Positions 15,084-22,347 of a stretch of DNA of 41,761 bases are shown here, one piece after another. Within the stretch, counting starts at the first letter, position 1; each line of letters opens with the position of its first letter. This DNA comes from Bacteroidota bacterium. Its GTDB lineage: Bacteria > Bacteroidota > Bacteroidia > Bacteroidales > Bacteroidaceae. The position numbers were made by a program, and so were the translations under genes. The DNA is taken from assembly GCA_023458215.1 (NCBI GenBank), contig JAEXAJ010000226.1, forward strand, positions 1 through 41,761. The letters are read 5' to 3'. Under the pieces are notes generated by a model. It was not told the DNA's origin, did not search any database, and saw only the letters and a program-made list of their open reading frames with translations.

Positions 15084-17360
15084 TTACTTTAGGTAGTCTT
15101 CGAAGTACCTCGTTATCTTTTCATGCAAGTGCACCCTGTCGCGTCCGCTTACGTTGTGCTTATGCGTGGGGTAGATAAACAAGTCGGGATAGGTACGTGC
15201 GTCTACACAAGCTTTCATAAAGGAAAGGGTATGCTGAGGCACGCAGGTATCGTCGTGGTCATCGTGTATCATGAGCAGATGTCCTTTCAAATTTCCGGCA
15301 AGGTTATTCAGATTACATTCTTTGTAACCTTCGGGGTTGCTTTCCGGGGTATCCATATAGCGCTCACCGTACATTATTTCGTAATAACCCCAGTCGATGA
15401 CAGGGCCTCCGGCTACGCCTACTTTGAATATTTCGGGATAACGCAACATCAATGCCGTTGTCATGTGCCCGCCAAAGCTCCAGCCGTGTACGCCGATGCG
15501 GTTGCCGTCAATATAAGGTTGGGCTTTTAAGAACTCTACGCCTTTTATCTGGTCTTTGCCTTCTTCAATACCCAGCCGGCGGAAGGTGACATTCTCAAAT
15601 TCCTGTCCACGGTTGTCGCTGCCCCGATTGTCGAGGGTGAATAGGATGTAGCCTTTGTTGGCCATGTAGATGTCCCAACCACGGGTGTCGTTCATCCAGT
15701 TGTTGTGTATCATTTGGGCATGAGGACCACCATATACATAGACGATGGCAGGGTATTTCTTTGCCGGGTCAAAGTCGGCAGGTTTCACCATGCGGTAGTA
15801 TAAATCGGTTTTTCCGTCGGCAGCCTTGAGGGTGCCTACTTCGATGGAGGGCATTGTGAAACCTTCATATTGACTCTTGGCGGTCAGTAGATTGATGCTC
15901 TTCCCGTTCTTTACGGTAATGAGGTCGATGCTGCGGGGCATCTCCGGGGAAGAATAATTGTCTATCAGGTAATGGCTCGATGCCGAAAGCTGTGCGTTGT
16001 GCACGCCCGTGCCGTTGTCCAGCGGAGTGATTTTACCATTACTGATGCTTAATTTGTATATATTGCTTTGCAAGGGAGATTCTTTGGTGGCGGTAAAGAT
16101 GATTTCTTTCTTTGTGGTGTTGAAGCCTAATACATCTTTCACAAGCCAGGGGCCTTGCGTCAACTGAGCGACTTTCTGACGCTGGAAGTAGCCTCCTCCA
16201 TTCTCGCTGCCGTATGTTTCACCTTTCATTTCATTGGCTTTTACATCGAACAGGTAGAGGTGGTTGTATCCGTCGCGTTGGCTCTGATAGATAAACTTAT
16301 TGCTGTCCCAAGGCAAGAAAATAATAGGATGCTGGGGCTCTACGTACTTAGGATGCATCTCTTCATAAATCTCGGATATTAGTTTGCCTGTTTCGGCATC
16401 ATACTGGCAGAGTTTGGAGTGATTTTGGTCACGGTTCAGCTCTATGAGATACAGGCTTTTGCCATCGGGGGCCCAGCTGATATTGGTGAAATAACGGTCT
16501 GTGGGGTCGCCGGCATCGAGGTAGATGGTCTTTTGGGTGGCGGGGTTATAGATGCCTACTTTCACCTGATGGCTGAGCATACCTGCCATGGGATAGCGTA
16601 TTTTATCTACCAAAGCTATTCTTTGGGTAATATCTACCAACGGATAAGGAGTAACCATGCTCTCGTTCATGCGGTAGAAGGCAAGCAGATCTCCTTTCGG
16701 GCTCCAGAAGGTTCCTTTAGAGATGCCGAATTCATTGCGGTGTACCGATTGTCCGCAGACGATACCTTCGGGTTCATTGGTCACTTGGAGAGTGTTACCG
16801 TTATCGGTGAGTACATAAAGGTTGTTATCTACGGTATATGCCAGGTGCCGACTTACTTCGTTCCAGTCTTCATTGGCCGCTTGTGCGGGACGGGGCTGAC
16901 TCCAACAGAGTTCTTTTTTCTTCCAGTCAATGATCGCGCGGTTCTTTCCGGTGTTTACCAGGATAAGCGGATCTATCTGTAACAGTATTCCCACTCCTAC
17001 GGCGCGTTGGAGGTTTAAAGTCTTGGTTTGATAGAAGTGTCGGAGCTTTCCGAGCCCTTTTTCTTCCAGCAATCTATTGGCTTCTTCGAGGGTGATTGCA
17101 GTGAATGTATTACCTGCCTTAGCTCCGACTCCGTTTACTGCCCAAGTGCCTTCGATACGGTCCACACCCAGTTCCAGACATGCGGCATCGGCGTACCATT
17201 GATACCATTTGTTTTCGGGTAAACGATAAGTCTCTCCACCGGGAATGAGGTCTTCCAAAGTCGGCTTTTTCATTTCTTGTGCCATAACGTTTGTTGTAAA
17301 TAGGGTGGGTACTGCCAATAGCAGTACTGCAATACCTTTACTTATTTTCTTCACGTTCAT
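15084..17360 (-). CDS. Secreted dipeptidyl-peptidase IV-like S9 peptidase
   Basis: This is a 758-residue prolyl-oligopeptidase-family (S9B) serine peptidase expected to remove N-terminal X-Pro or X-Ala dipeptides in the periplasm or at the surface. The signal peptide is 'MNVKKISKGIAVLLLAVPTLFTTNVMAQ'. A beta-propeller domain covers about residues 60-490 (DPPIV N-terminal region), and an alpha/beta-hydrolase domain follows from about 500. The triad is visible: Ser628 in 'GWSFGGHM', Asp703 in 'HDDHDDTCVP' and His735 in 'THKHNVSG', with spacing close to human DPP4 (630/708/740). 'GGPVIDWGYYEIMYGERYMDTPESNPEGY' type sequence between them is also family-typical. Its start overlaps the 3' end of the ORF6N gene by 23 bp, and that ATG is the only one giving a signal peptide. 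Specificity within S9B is inferred. Confidence 0.92.
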   Translation of the reverse strand: MNVKKISKGIAVLLLAVPTLFTTNVMAQEMKKPTLEDLIPGGETYRLPENKWYQWYADAACLELGVDRIEGTWAVNGVGAKAGNTFTAITLEEANRLLEEKGLGKLRHFYQTKTLNLQRAVGVGILLQIDPLILVNTGKNRAIIDWKKKELCWSQPRPAQAANEDWNEVSRHLAYTVDNNLYVLTDNGNTLQVTNEPEGIVCGQSVHRNEFGISKGTFWSPKGDLLAFYRMNESMVTPYPLVDITQRIALVDKIRYPMAGMLSHQVKVGIYNPATQKTIYLDAGDPTDRYFTNISWAPDGKSLYLIELNRDQNHSKLCQYDAETGKLISEIYEEMHPKYVEPQHPIIFLPWDSNKFIYQSQRDGYNHLYLFDVKANEMKGETYGSENGGGYFQRQKVAQLTQGPWLVKDVLGFNTTKKEIIFTATKESPLQSNIYKLSISNGKITPLDNGTGVHNAQLSASSHYLIDNYSSPEMPRSIDLITVKNGKSINLLTAKSQYEGFTMPSIEVGTLKAADGKTDLYYRMVKPADFDPAKKYPAIVYVYGGPHAQMIHNNWMNDTRGWDIYMANKGYILFTLDNRGSDNRGQEFENVTFRRLGIEEGKDQIKGVEFLKAQPYIDGNRIGVHGWSFGGHMTTALMLRYPEIFKVGVAGGPVIDWGYYEIMYGERYMDTPESNPEGYKECNLNNLAGNLKGHLLMIHDDHDDTCVPQHTLSFMKACVDARTYPDLFIYPTHKHNVSGRDRVHLHEKITRYFEDYLK

Positions 17361-17937
17361 TCTTGTTATCGTTATTCTCTTTTCTAAATCCTTTTATTTC
17401 TACTCTGCCTAGCGGGGTGCTCTTCACTTGTACTGCCGCACTTAGTTTGGCAAAAGCAGAGAAAAGTTCATCAAACTGTTTCTCGTAACTGTCTCTGTCC
17501 GAAGAGATGTCCTCTTCCAGATATTCTATTCGTTTCCTCAACTCTTCCAATTCCTGCTTAGGAGCGTGGGAGAGAAGATATTGGCGCATGTGGACGAAGG
17601 CACGCATGATGTTGATGTTGACTTCAATGGCTTTGGGGCTGCGCAGAATACCCGAAAGCATGGCAACACCTTGTTCGGTGAAGGCGAAAGGGGCGTAACG
17701 GGTACCGCCTTTGTTTGAGGTCACAATTTGTGATGTCAAACTGTATTTCAGTAGGTTAGCTTCCTCATTTGTCAGTTGAAACATAAAATCTTTGGGAAAA
17801 CGATCTATGTTTCTTCGTACTGATTGATTTAAAACTCTCGTTTCTATCTCATACATCTCCGCCAAATCAAAGTCCAGCATCACCTTCTGCCCTCTGATTT
17901 CATAGATTTTATTCTCTATGATGATTAGCTCGTCCAT
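17338..17937 (-). CDS. ORF6N-domain (KilA-N-like) DNA-binding protein
   Basis: This 199-residue protein has an ORF6N domain (about residues 5-95), marked by 'IYEIRGQKVMLDFDLAEMYEIE', 'RFPKDFMFQL' and 'YAPFAFTEQGVAMLSGIL', followed by a coiled-coil segment ('ELEELRKRIEYLEEDISSDRD'). ORF6N domains occur in phage antirepressors and in many stand-alone Bacteroidetes proteins of unknown role, probably DNA-binding. I start it at ATG 17937; the longer frame from 17967 uses a GTG inside a perfect palindrome (17947-17973) and adds residues unlike the family. The final 23 bp overlap the peptidase gene. No phage genes are nearby. A related copy of the leader palindrome lies inside the coding sequence at 17714-17740, which hints at autoregulation. 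Confidence 0.85.
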   Translation of the reverse strand: MDELIIIENKIYEIRGQKVMLDFDLAEMYEIETRVLNQSVRRNIDRFPKDFMFQLTNEEANLLKYSLTSQIVTSNKGGTRYAPFAFTEQGVAMLSGILRSPKAIEVNINIMRAFVHMRQYLLSHAPKQELEELRKRIEYLEEDISSDRDSYEKQFDELFSAFAKLSAAVQVKSTPLGRVEIKGFRKENNDNKNEREENK

Positions 17938-17946
17938 ATTGTTGGC

Positions 17947-17973
17947 TTTGAGGTGACAATTTGGCACCTCAAA
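17947..17973 (-). promoter_or_regulatory. 27-bp palindrome in the ORF6N gene leader
   Basis: TTTGAGGTG and CACCTCAAA form a perfect 9-bp inverted repeat around a 9-bp centre, ending 9 bp before the chosen start codon. A 27-bp sequence inside the same gene (17714-17740) is identical at 22 of 27 positions. It may be an operator for the encoded DNA-binding protein or an mRNA hairpin limiting translation. Confidence 0.55.
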
Positions 17974-17994
17974 TTGATTATTAGTTATTTATCC

Positions 17995-19548
17995 TTATTC
18001 CTCTTCCTTCTTCCCGGCTTCTCTTCTCTTTCTTTCCGGATAAGATTCTGCTTTCGGTCTGCTTTCTCCGCCAATTTCCCGTTTCTCTCCGCCGAACTCT
18101 CTGCGCTCACGAGGCTTGAACTCTCTGCGTTCACCATCGGCAGCAGGTCTACGAAACTCACCGCGTGGTTTAAATTCGCGCTTCTCGCCGTCCTTGAACT
18201 CACGTCTTTCTCTGGGTTTGAACTCACGTCTCTCGCCATCATTAAATTCTCTCGGCTTGCGATCACCGCTGAACTCTCTTGGTTTGCGGTCTCCGCTAAA
18301 CTCGCGACGTTCACGTGGCTTGAACTCTCTTCGTTCGCCTCTTTCACCCGAAGCGGGTCTGAACTCTTTGCGTTCCTTGTTTAATTCTTCACCCCCATCA
18401 CGAAACTCTTTGTACTTTCCATCAAAGATTTCATACTGGCGGAATTCACATTCCAGTGCGCCGTTAAACAAAGGGATCTTCTTAGTCGGTTTCAGGCCGA
18501 TTTGATCGAAACATTCTTCACGATAAGAAAGAATCCAGGCAGTATTGCCGGTAAAGGCATGTTTCAGCCGTTCGCCAATCATGGAGTACAAACCTAGCAA
18601 ATCGTTTGTAGAAATACGCTCTCCGTATGGCGGGTTCATAATAATAACAGACTTCTTAGCCGGCTGCTCAAACTGCTGGAATGGTTGTAATTTCAGCACC
18701 ACATCCTTGCTGACACCGGCTGCCTTTATATTATGCATGGCTATTTCATTGGCTTTCGGGCTATTGTCGTAGCCATAGATTTTGTGCTCGAATTCACGCT
18801 CCTGACTATCGTCATTGTAGATAGTGTCGAACAAGTCCTGATCGAAATCAATCCATTTCTCGAAAGCGAATTCTTTGCGGAATACACCCGGAGAGATATT
18901 ACGGGCAATCAGGGCAGCTTCCACAGGGATAGTGCCCGAACCACACATCGGGTCTATCAAGTCACATTCTCCCTTCCAACCGGACATCAGTATCATACCC
19001 GCAGCCAGCACTTCATTCAGAGGCGCCTCTACAGCTTCCTGACGATAACCACGGCGGTGCAATGATTCACCCGAAGAATCGAGCGAAAGCGTACATTTCG
19101 TTTCTGCAATGTGGATGTTCAATAATACATCGGGCTTGCTGATGCGAACCGAAGGACGCTTTTCGTATTTCTCGCGGAAATAGTCCACAATCGCATCTTT
19201 CACTTTGTAAGAGACGAACTTGCTGTGGCGGAACTCTTCACTGAATACAACAGCGTCGATGGCAAAGGTCTTATCGGTATCTAAATAGTCTTCCCAGTGG
19301 ATGGCCTTAATCTGCTCATAAACTTCATCAGCGTCTTTGGCTTTGAAGTGCTTGATGGGTTTCAGGATACGGATAGCAGTGCGCAGACAGAAATTTGCTT
19401 TGTACATCATTTCTTTGTCACCGCTGAAAGACACCATACGACGTCCTATTTCAATGTCATTGGCTCCCAGTGAGGTTAGTTCTTGTGCCAATACCTCTTC
19501 CAATCCTTGGAAGGTTTTGGCAATCATTTCAAATGCTTGTTCGCTCAT
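17995..19548 (-). CDS. rlmL: THUMP-domain 23S rRNA guanine-N2 methyltransferase (RlmL N-terminal type) with a repetitive charged tail
   Basis: This 517-residue protein starts with a ferredoxin-like/THUMP RNA-binding region (residues about 5-160) and a class I methyltransferase domain (about 165-380). The SAM motif 'DPMCGSGT' is at 199-206 and the catalytic 'NPPYGER' is at 305-311, the N2-guanine methyltransferase signature of the RlmL/YcbY N-terminal domain that modifies G2445 of 23S rRNA. From about residue 381 to the end the protein turns into a low-complexity tail made of variants of 'GERREFKPRERREF' and 'SGDRKPREF', rich in Arg, Glu, Lys and Phe. Typical bacterial homologues stop near residue 380-400. 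The tail could be an RNA-binding disordered region. The target base is inferred from the family. Confidence 0.88.
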   Translation of the reverse strand: MSEQAFEMIAKTFQGLEEVLAQELTSLGANDIEIGRRMVSFSGDKEMMYKANFCLRTAIRILKPIKHFKAKDADEVYEQIKAIHWEDYLDTDKTFAIDAVVFSEEFRHSKFVSYKVKDAIVDYFREKYEKRPSVRISKPDVLLNIHIAETKCTLSLDSSGESLHRRGYRQEAVEAPLNEVLAAGMILMSGWKGECDLIDPMCGSGTIPVEAALIARNISPGVFRKEFAFEKWIDFDQDLFDTIYNDDSQEREFEHKIYGYDNSPKANEIAMHNIKAAGVSKDVVLKLQPFQQFEQPAKKSVIIMNPPYGERISTNDLLGLYSMIGERLKHAFTGNTAWILSYREECFDQIGLKPTKKIPLFNGALECEFRQYEIFDGKYKEFRDGGEELNKERKEFRPASGERGERREFKPRERREFSGDRKPREFSGDRKPREFNDGERREFKPRERREFKDGEKREFKPRGEFRRPAADGERREFKPRERREFGGEKREIGGESRPKAESYPERKRREAGKKEEE

Positions 19549-19552
19549 TTAT

Positions 19553-19668
19553 AGATTTATAATTTATAATTTATGATTTATCAATTTGTGAGTTATGAAT
19601 TTGTAATTTTATGATGTTGCATGACGTATTCTATACCGCATAAATCATAAATCACAAATCATAAATCT
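19553..19668. mobile_element. AT-rich MITE-like inverted-repeat element
   Basis: The 28-bp arms 19553-19580 and 19641-19668 are complementary at 25 of 28 positions and consist of repeats of the word ATTTATGATTT. The 60-bp core includes TTGCATGACGTATTCTATACCGCA. The element fills the whole rlmL-cysE gap and its ends nearly touch both genes. Confidence 0.65.
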
Positions 19669-19670
19669 TC

Positions 19671-20570
19671 TCATTTTTTTGCCTTCGTCTGCACTATTCT
19701 TGCTCCGGCGGGCACGTCCTCTGTTACCCAGATATTGCCTCCTACAGTTGCGTCACGTCCTATGACGATGCGCCCCAGTATGGTGGCATTGGAGTAGATA
19801 ATGACATTATCCTCCAATATCGGATGGCGTGGAATACCTTTTATCGGTTTTCCGTCTTGATCTAGCGGGAAACTCTTGGCACCCAACGTCACGCCCTGAT
19901 ACAATTTCACATTATTGCCGATGATGCAAGTCTCACCGATTACCACTCCCGTACCATGGTCGATGGTAAAATGGCTTCCGATTTCGGCACCCGGATGTAT
20001 GTCGATTCCCGTTTCGCTGTGTGCCATCTCGGAGATGATGCGCGGAATGAGAGGAACTCCCAATCGGAGCAACTCATGCGCAATGCGGTAATTGCTGATA
20101 GCCCGGATAGCCGGATAGCAACTGATAACTTCCCCGAACGAATGGGCAGCAGGATCACCGTTGTAAGCAGCTTCCACATCCGTAGCCAGAATACGTCTCA
20201 TGGCAGGCAGATGGCTGATAAATTTGGCGGCAAGCAGCGCAGCTTCTTCCCGTTGCATCTCGGTGCAACTTCTGCACTCACCATCACTGCCGAAACAGAG
20301 CCCAGCAAGAATTTGCTCGGTCAGCAAGTCAAATAACCGTTCAACGTTGACGCCAATATGATAAGTGACCGTACGGCTATTGACCGTAGAGTTTCCGAAA
20401 TATCCGGGGAAGATGATGGCACGTGCCAGTTCGATGATGTCGCATAGGACTTTAGCCGAAGGCAGTGGGTTGCCATCCGTATGCTGGTGAAACAGTCCTT
20501 TATAAGATTCGCTTTCCGATAGCTCATCGACTGCCTGTGTCAAGATGTGGGTAAAGTTGAGTGGACTCAT
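19671..20570 (-). CDS. cysE: Serine O-acetyltransferase
   Basis: CysE acetylates L-serine with acetyl-CoA to make O-acetylserine, the substrate for the cysteine synthase encoded divergently next to it. The protein is 299 residues with an N-terminal helical region of about 150 residues (longer than minimal bacterial CysE, as in the EpsC/SATase branch seen in Bacteroidetes) and a C-terminal left-handed beta-helix of hexapeptide repeats: 'GIDIHPGAEIGSHFTIDHGTGVVIGETC' (given here only as landmark halves), 'NNVKLYQGVTLGAKSFP', 'HPILEDNVIIYSNATILG'. The catalytic His-Asp region is 'IDHGTG'. A pair of cysteines, 'CRSC', in the N-terminal part is of unknown meaning. The gene runs away from cysK over a shared 174-bp control region. 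Confidence 0.94.
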   Translation of the reverse strand: MSPLNFTHILTQAVDELSESESYKGLFHQHTDGNPLPSAKVLCDIIELARAIIFPGYFGNSTVNSRTVTYHIGVNVERLFDLLTEQILAGLCFGSDGECRSCTEMQREEAALLAAKFISHLPAMRRILATDVEAAYNGDPAAHSFGEVISCYPAIRAISNYRIAHELLRLGVPLIPRIISEMAHSETGIDIHPGAEIGSHFTIDHGTGVVIGETCIIGNNVKLYQGVTLGAKSFPLDQDGKPIKGIPRHPILEDNVIIYSNATILGRIVIGRDATVGGNIWVTEDVPAGARIVQTKAKK

Positions 20571-20602
20571 TTATGATATCCTTAAGTTTTTTAAAGTGGC
20601 TA

Positions 20603-20610
20603 CAAAGGTA
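20603..20610 (-). promoter_or_regulatory. -7 element of the cysE promoter
   Basis: Read on the minus strand this is TACCTTTG, matching the Bacteroides TAnnTTTG consensus, 33 bp upstream of the cysE start codon. A good TTTG at the -33 spacing is not visible. Confidence 0.55.
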
Positions 20611-20642
20611 TAAAATAGTCGTCAAATATCCTACATATCCCT

Positions 20643-20676
20643 CATTTATAGTATGGATTTACCACATTTATGGTAT
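20643..20676. promoter_or_regulatory. Direct repeat between cysE and cysK promoters, possible operator
   Basis: CATTTATAGTAT (20643-20654) and CATTTATGGTAT (20665-20676) are direct repeats 22 bp apart, one mismatch in 12. They lie between the two divergent -7 elements, in the usual position of a shared regulator site. The second copy overlaps a small TACCA/TGGTA palindrome (20660-20675). Confidence 0.4.
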
Positions 20677-20698
20677 TTTCCCTGAACCAATTCCGCTG

Positions 20699-20706
20699 TA
20701 CTTTTG
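20699..20706 (+). promoter_or_regulatory. -7 element of the cysK promoter
   Basis: TACTTTTG fits TAnnTTTG and lies 38 bp before the cysK start codon. The -33 region (TTTTC at about 20676) is a weak match, as expected for a regulated promoter. Confidence 0.55.
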
Positions 20707-20744
20707 TCATATCGAAAGATAGTAATTACAAAAACATATAAGAT

Positions 20745-21692
20745 ATGAAGAAAATAGCAAAACGCCTCACTGATTTAGTAGGCAATACTCCTTTGCTGGA
20801 GCTTAATAATTATAGTGCGAAGAAAGGATTGAAAGCTCACGTCATTGCCAAATTAGAATATTTCAACCCCGCCGGAAGCGTGAAAGACCGAATTGCCCTT
20901 GCCATGATAGAAGATGCAGAGGCAAAAGGACTGCTGAAACCTGGCGTCGTCATCATAGAACCCACTAGCGGAAACACCGGTGTGGGACTCGCATTTGTAG
21001 CAGCCGCCAAAGGCTATAAATTGATACTCACCATGCCCGACACCATGAGCCTGGAACGTCGTAATCTTTTGAAAGCCTTGGGCGCAGAACTTATCTTGAC
21101 TCCGGGTGCTGAAGGTATGAAAGGCGCCATCGCCCGTGCAGAAGAATTGAAAGTAGTCAATCCCGGTTCACTGATTCTGCAACAATTTGATAACCCTGCC
21201 AATCCCTCTGTTCACGAACGTACTACTGGGCAGGAAATATGGCGTGATACGGACGGGCAAGTAGATATCTTTGTAGCAGGCGTAGGTACCGGCGGAACAG
21301 TGAGCGGAGTAGGAGCTGCTTTGAAGAAACATAATCCGAAGGTAAAGATTGTTGCAGTAGAGCCGGAAGACTCCCCGGTCCTTTCAGGAGGAAAACCGAA
21401 TCCACACAAAATCCAGGGTATCGGTGCGGGCTTTACTCCCAAGAATTACAACCCTACGGTAGTCGATGAAATCTTGCAGGTATCTAATGACGATGCCATC
21501 CGTGCAGGTCGTGAGTTGGCAAAAGACGAAGGATTGCTGGTAGGTATCTCAGCAGGAGCAGCCGTTAGCGCCGCAACCCGATTGGCTAGATTACCCGAGA
21601 ATGAAGGTAAAACGATTGTTGTATTATTGCCGGATACAGGAGAACGATATCTCTCGACGTTGCTTTATGCGTTCGAGGAATATCCGCTGTAA
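20745..21692 (+). CDS. cysK: Cysteine synthase (O-acetylserine sulfhydrylase)
   Basis: CysK is a PLP enzyme that combines O-acetylserine with sulfide to form cysteine. The protein is 315 residues, the normal length. The PLP lysine is K47 in '[10 protein letters not shown]', the substrate loop is '[11 protein letters not shown]', the phosphate-binding loop is '[10 protein letters not shown]', and 'GIGAGFTP' and '[11 protein letters not shown]' are also present. The N-terminus '[13 protein letters not shown]' is diagnostic. It is divergent from cysE, so the two enzymes of the cysteine branch share one intergenic region with two candidate promoters and a repeated site. This arrangement supports co-regulation by sulfur or cysteine status (inference). 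Confidence 0.97.
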   Translation: MKKIAKRLTDLVGNTPLLELNNYSAKKGLKAHVIAKLEYFNPAGSVKDRIALAMIEDAEAKGLLKPGVVIIEPTSGNTGVGLAFVAAAKGYKLILTMPDTMSLERRNLLKALGAELILTPGAEGMKGAIARAEELKVVNPGSLILQQFDNPANPSVHERTTGQEIWRDTDGQVDIFVAGVGTGGTVSGVGAALKKHNPKVKIVAVEPEDSPVLSGGKPNPHKIQGIGAGFTPKNYNPTVVDEILQVSNDDAIRAGRELAKDEGLLVGISAGAAVSAATRLARLPENEGKTIVVLLPDTGERYLSTLLYAFEEYPL

Positions 21693-21757
21693 TCAATAGG
21701 TATTGATTTTGAGTTTAAAGTTTAGTTGCTCCGCATCTTCTCGGCTACAACCCCGTT

Positions 21758-21793
21758 CCTCCTCCGCTTAGAACTTAGTTTAAGCGAAGGTGG
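21758..21793. repeat. Hairpin-forming repeat downstream of cysK
   Basis: CCTCCTCCGCTTA (21758-21770) pairs with TAAGCGAAGGTGG (21781-21793) at 11 of 13 positions around a 10-nt loop. It is flanked by a CTCCGC/GCGGAG pair (about 21729 and 21795). It separates two convergent genes and may terminate either transcript, but no strong U-run is present. Confidence 0.4.
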
Positions 21794-21856
21794 AGCGGAG
21801 TAGGTATCGTTTTAATACGGTTATGAATCGGCTAACCGGTATTCATAGAACTAATC

Positions 21857-22333
21857 TTATATCTCGCTCGGACGTAATCCGAATGATTTGCAGCTCATCT
21901 CCTCTACCCGTACTTCCCAAATCTTCACACTACGAACGGCAGGTTCGGAATATCCGCATTCATTATCGGTGTATTGCTTCATCAGGATGTCGAGCGTACG
22001 GCGTTTTTCGTCCATATCTTCTATAAAGCGCACTTTGCCGCGGCACATCACGCTGCGCGACTTCATGCTGTAACTGCATGCCATCTGTTTGTGCATATAT
22101 ACCAGTTCGTGTCCTTCGCAGAAGCTGATGCAGACTTGCGGATGGCGCGTCACCATTTCCACTTTACTACCTTCTGCACCGGAGTGCAGATAGATTGTTC
22201 CGTCGTGGTAGGCAAAGTTCATCGGTATTAAATACGGATTACCTTGCTGGTCGGTGATACCCACGGTGCAATAAGGGCATTTCAGTATGATTTCTTCTAT
22301 TTGTGCGGGAGCTGTAATTGTTATTGTTTTCAT
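21857..22333 (-). CDS. Pyridoxamine 5'-phosphate oxidase-fold (NimA-like) flavoprotein
   Basis: This is a 158-residue split-barrel flavin-binding protein of the pyridoxamine 5'-phosphate oxidase-related family, NimA-like branch. Visible landmarks are 'YCTVGITDQQGNPYLIPMNF', 'GTIYLHSGAEGSKVEMV' and 'VCISFCEG', which are the usual strand order for FMN contacts. Nim proteins reduce nitroimidazoles in Bacteroides, but most relatives are housekeeping proteins of unknown substrate, and I do not claim resistance. Six cysteines in a short protein is notable. The gene is 14 bp downstream of rnr and probably cotranscribed. Confidence 0.82.
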   Translation of the reverse strand: MKTITITAPAQIEEIILKCPYCTVGITDQQGNPYLIPMNFAYHDGTIYLHSGAEGSKVEMVTRHPQVCISFCEGHELVYMHKQMACSYSMKSRSVMCRGKVRFIEDMDEKRRTLDILMKQYTDNECGYSEPAVRSVKIWEVRVEEMSCKSFGLRPSEI

Positions 22334-22347
22334 CTTCGTGCTTTAGA

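Noticed and set aside
21790..22026. 78-residue open frame on the plus strand
   Set aside because: Overlaps the end of the PNPOx-like gene and a repeat; no coding character.
21857..22333. Calling the gene a nitroimidazole-resistance nim gene
   Set aside because: Only the fold is supported; most members of this family are not resistance proteins.
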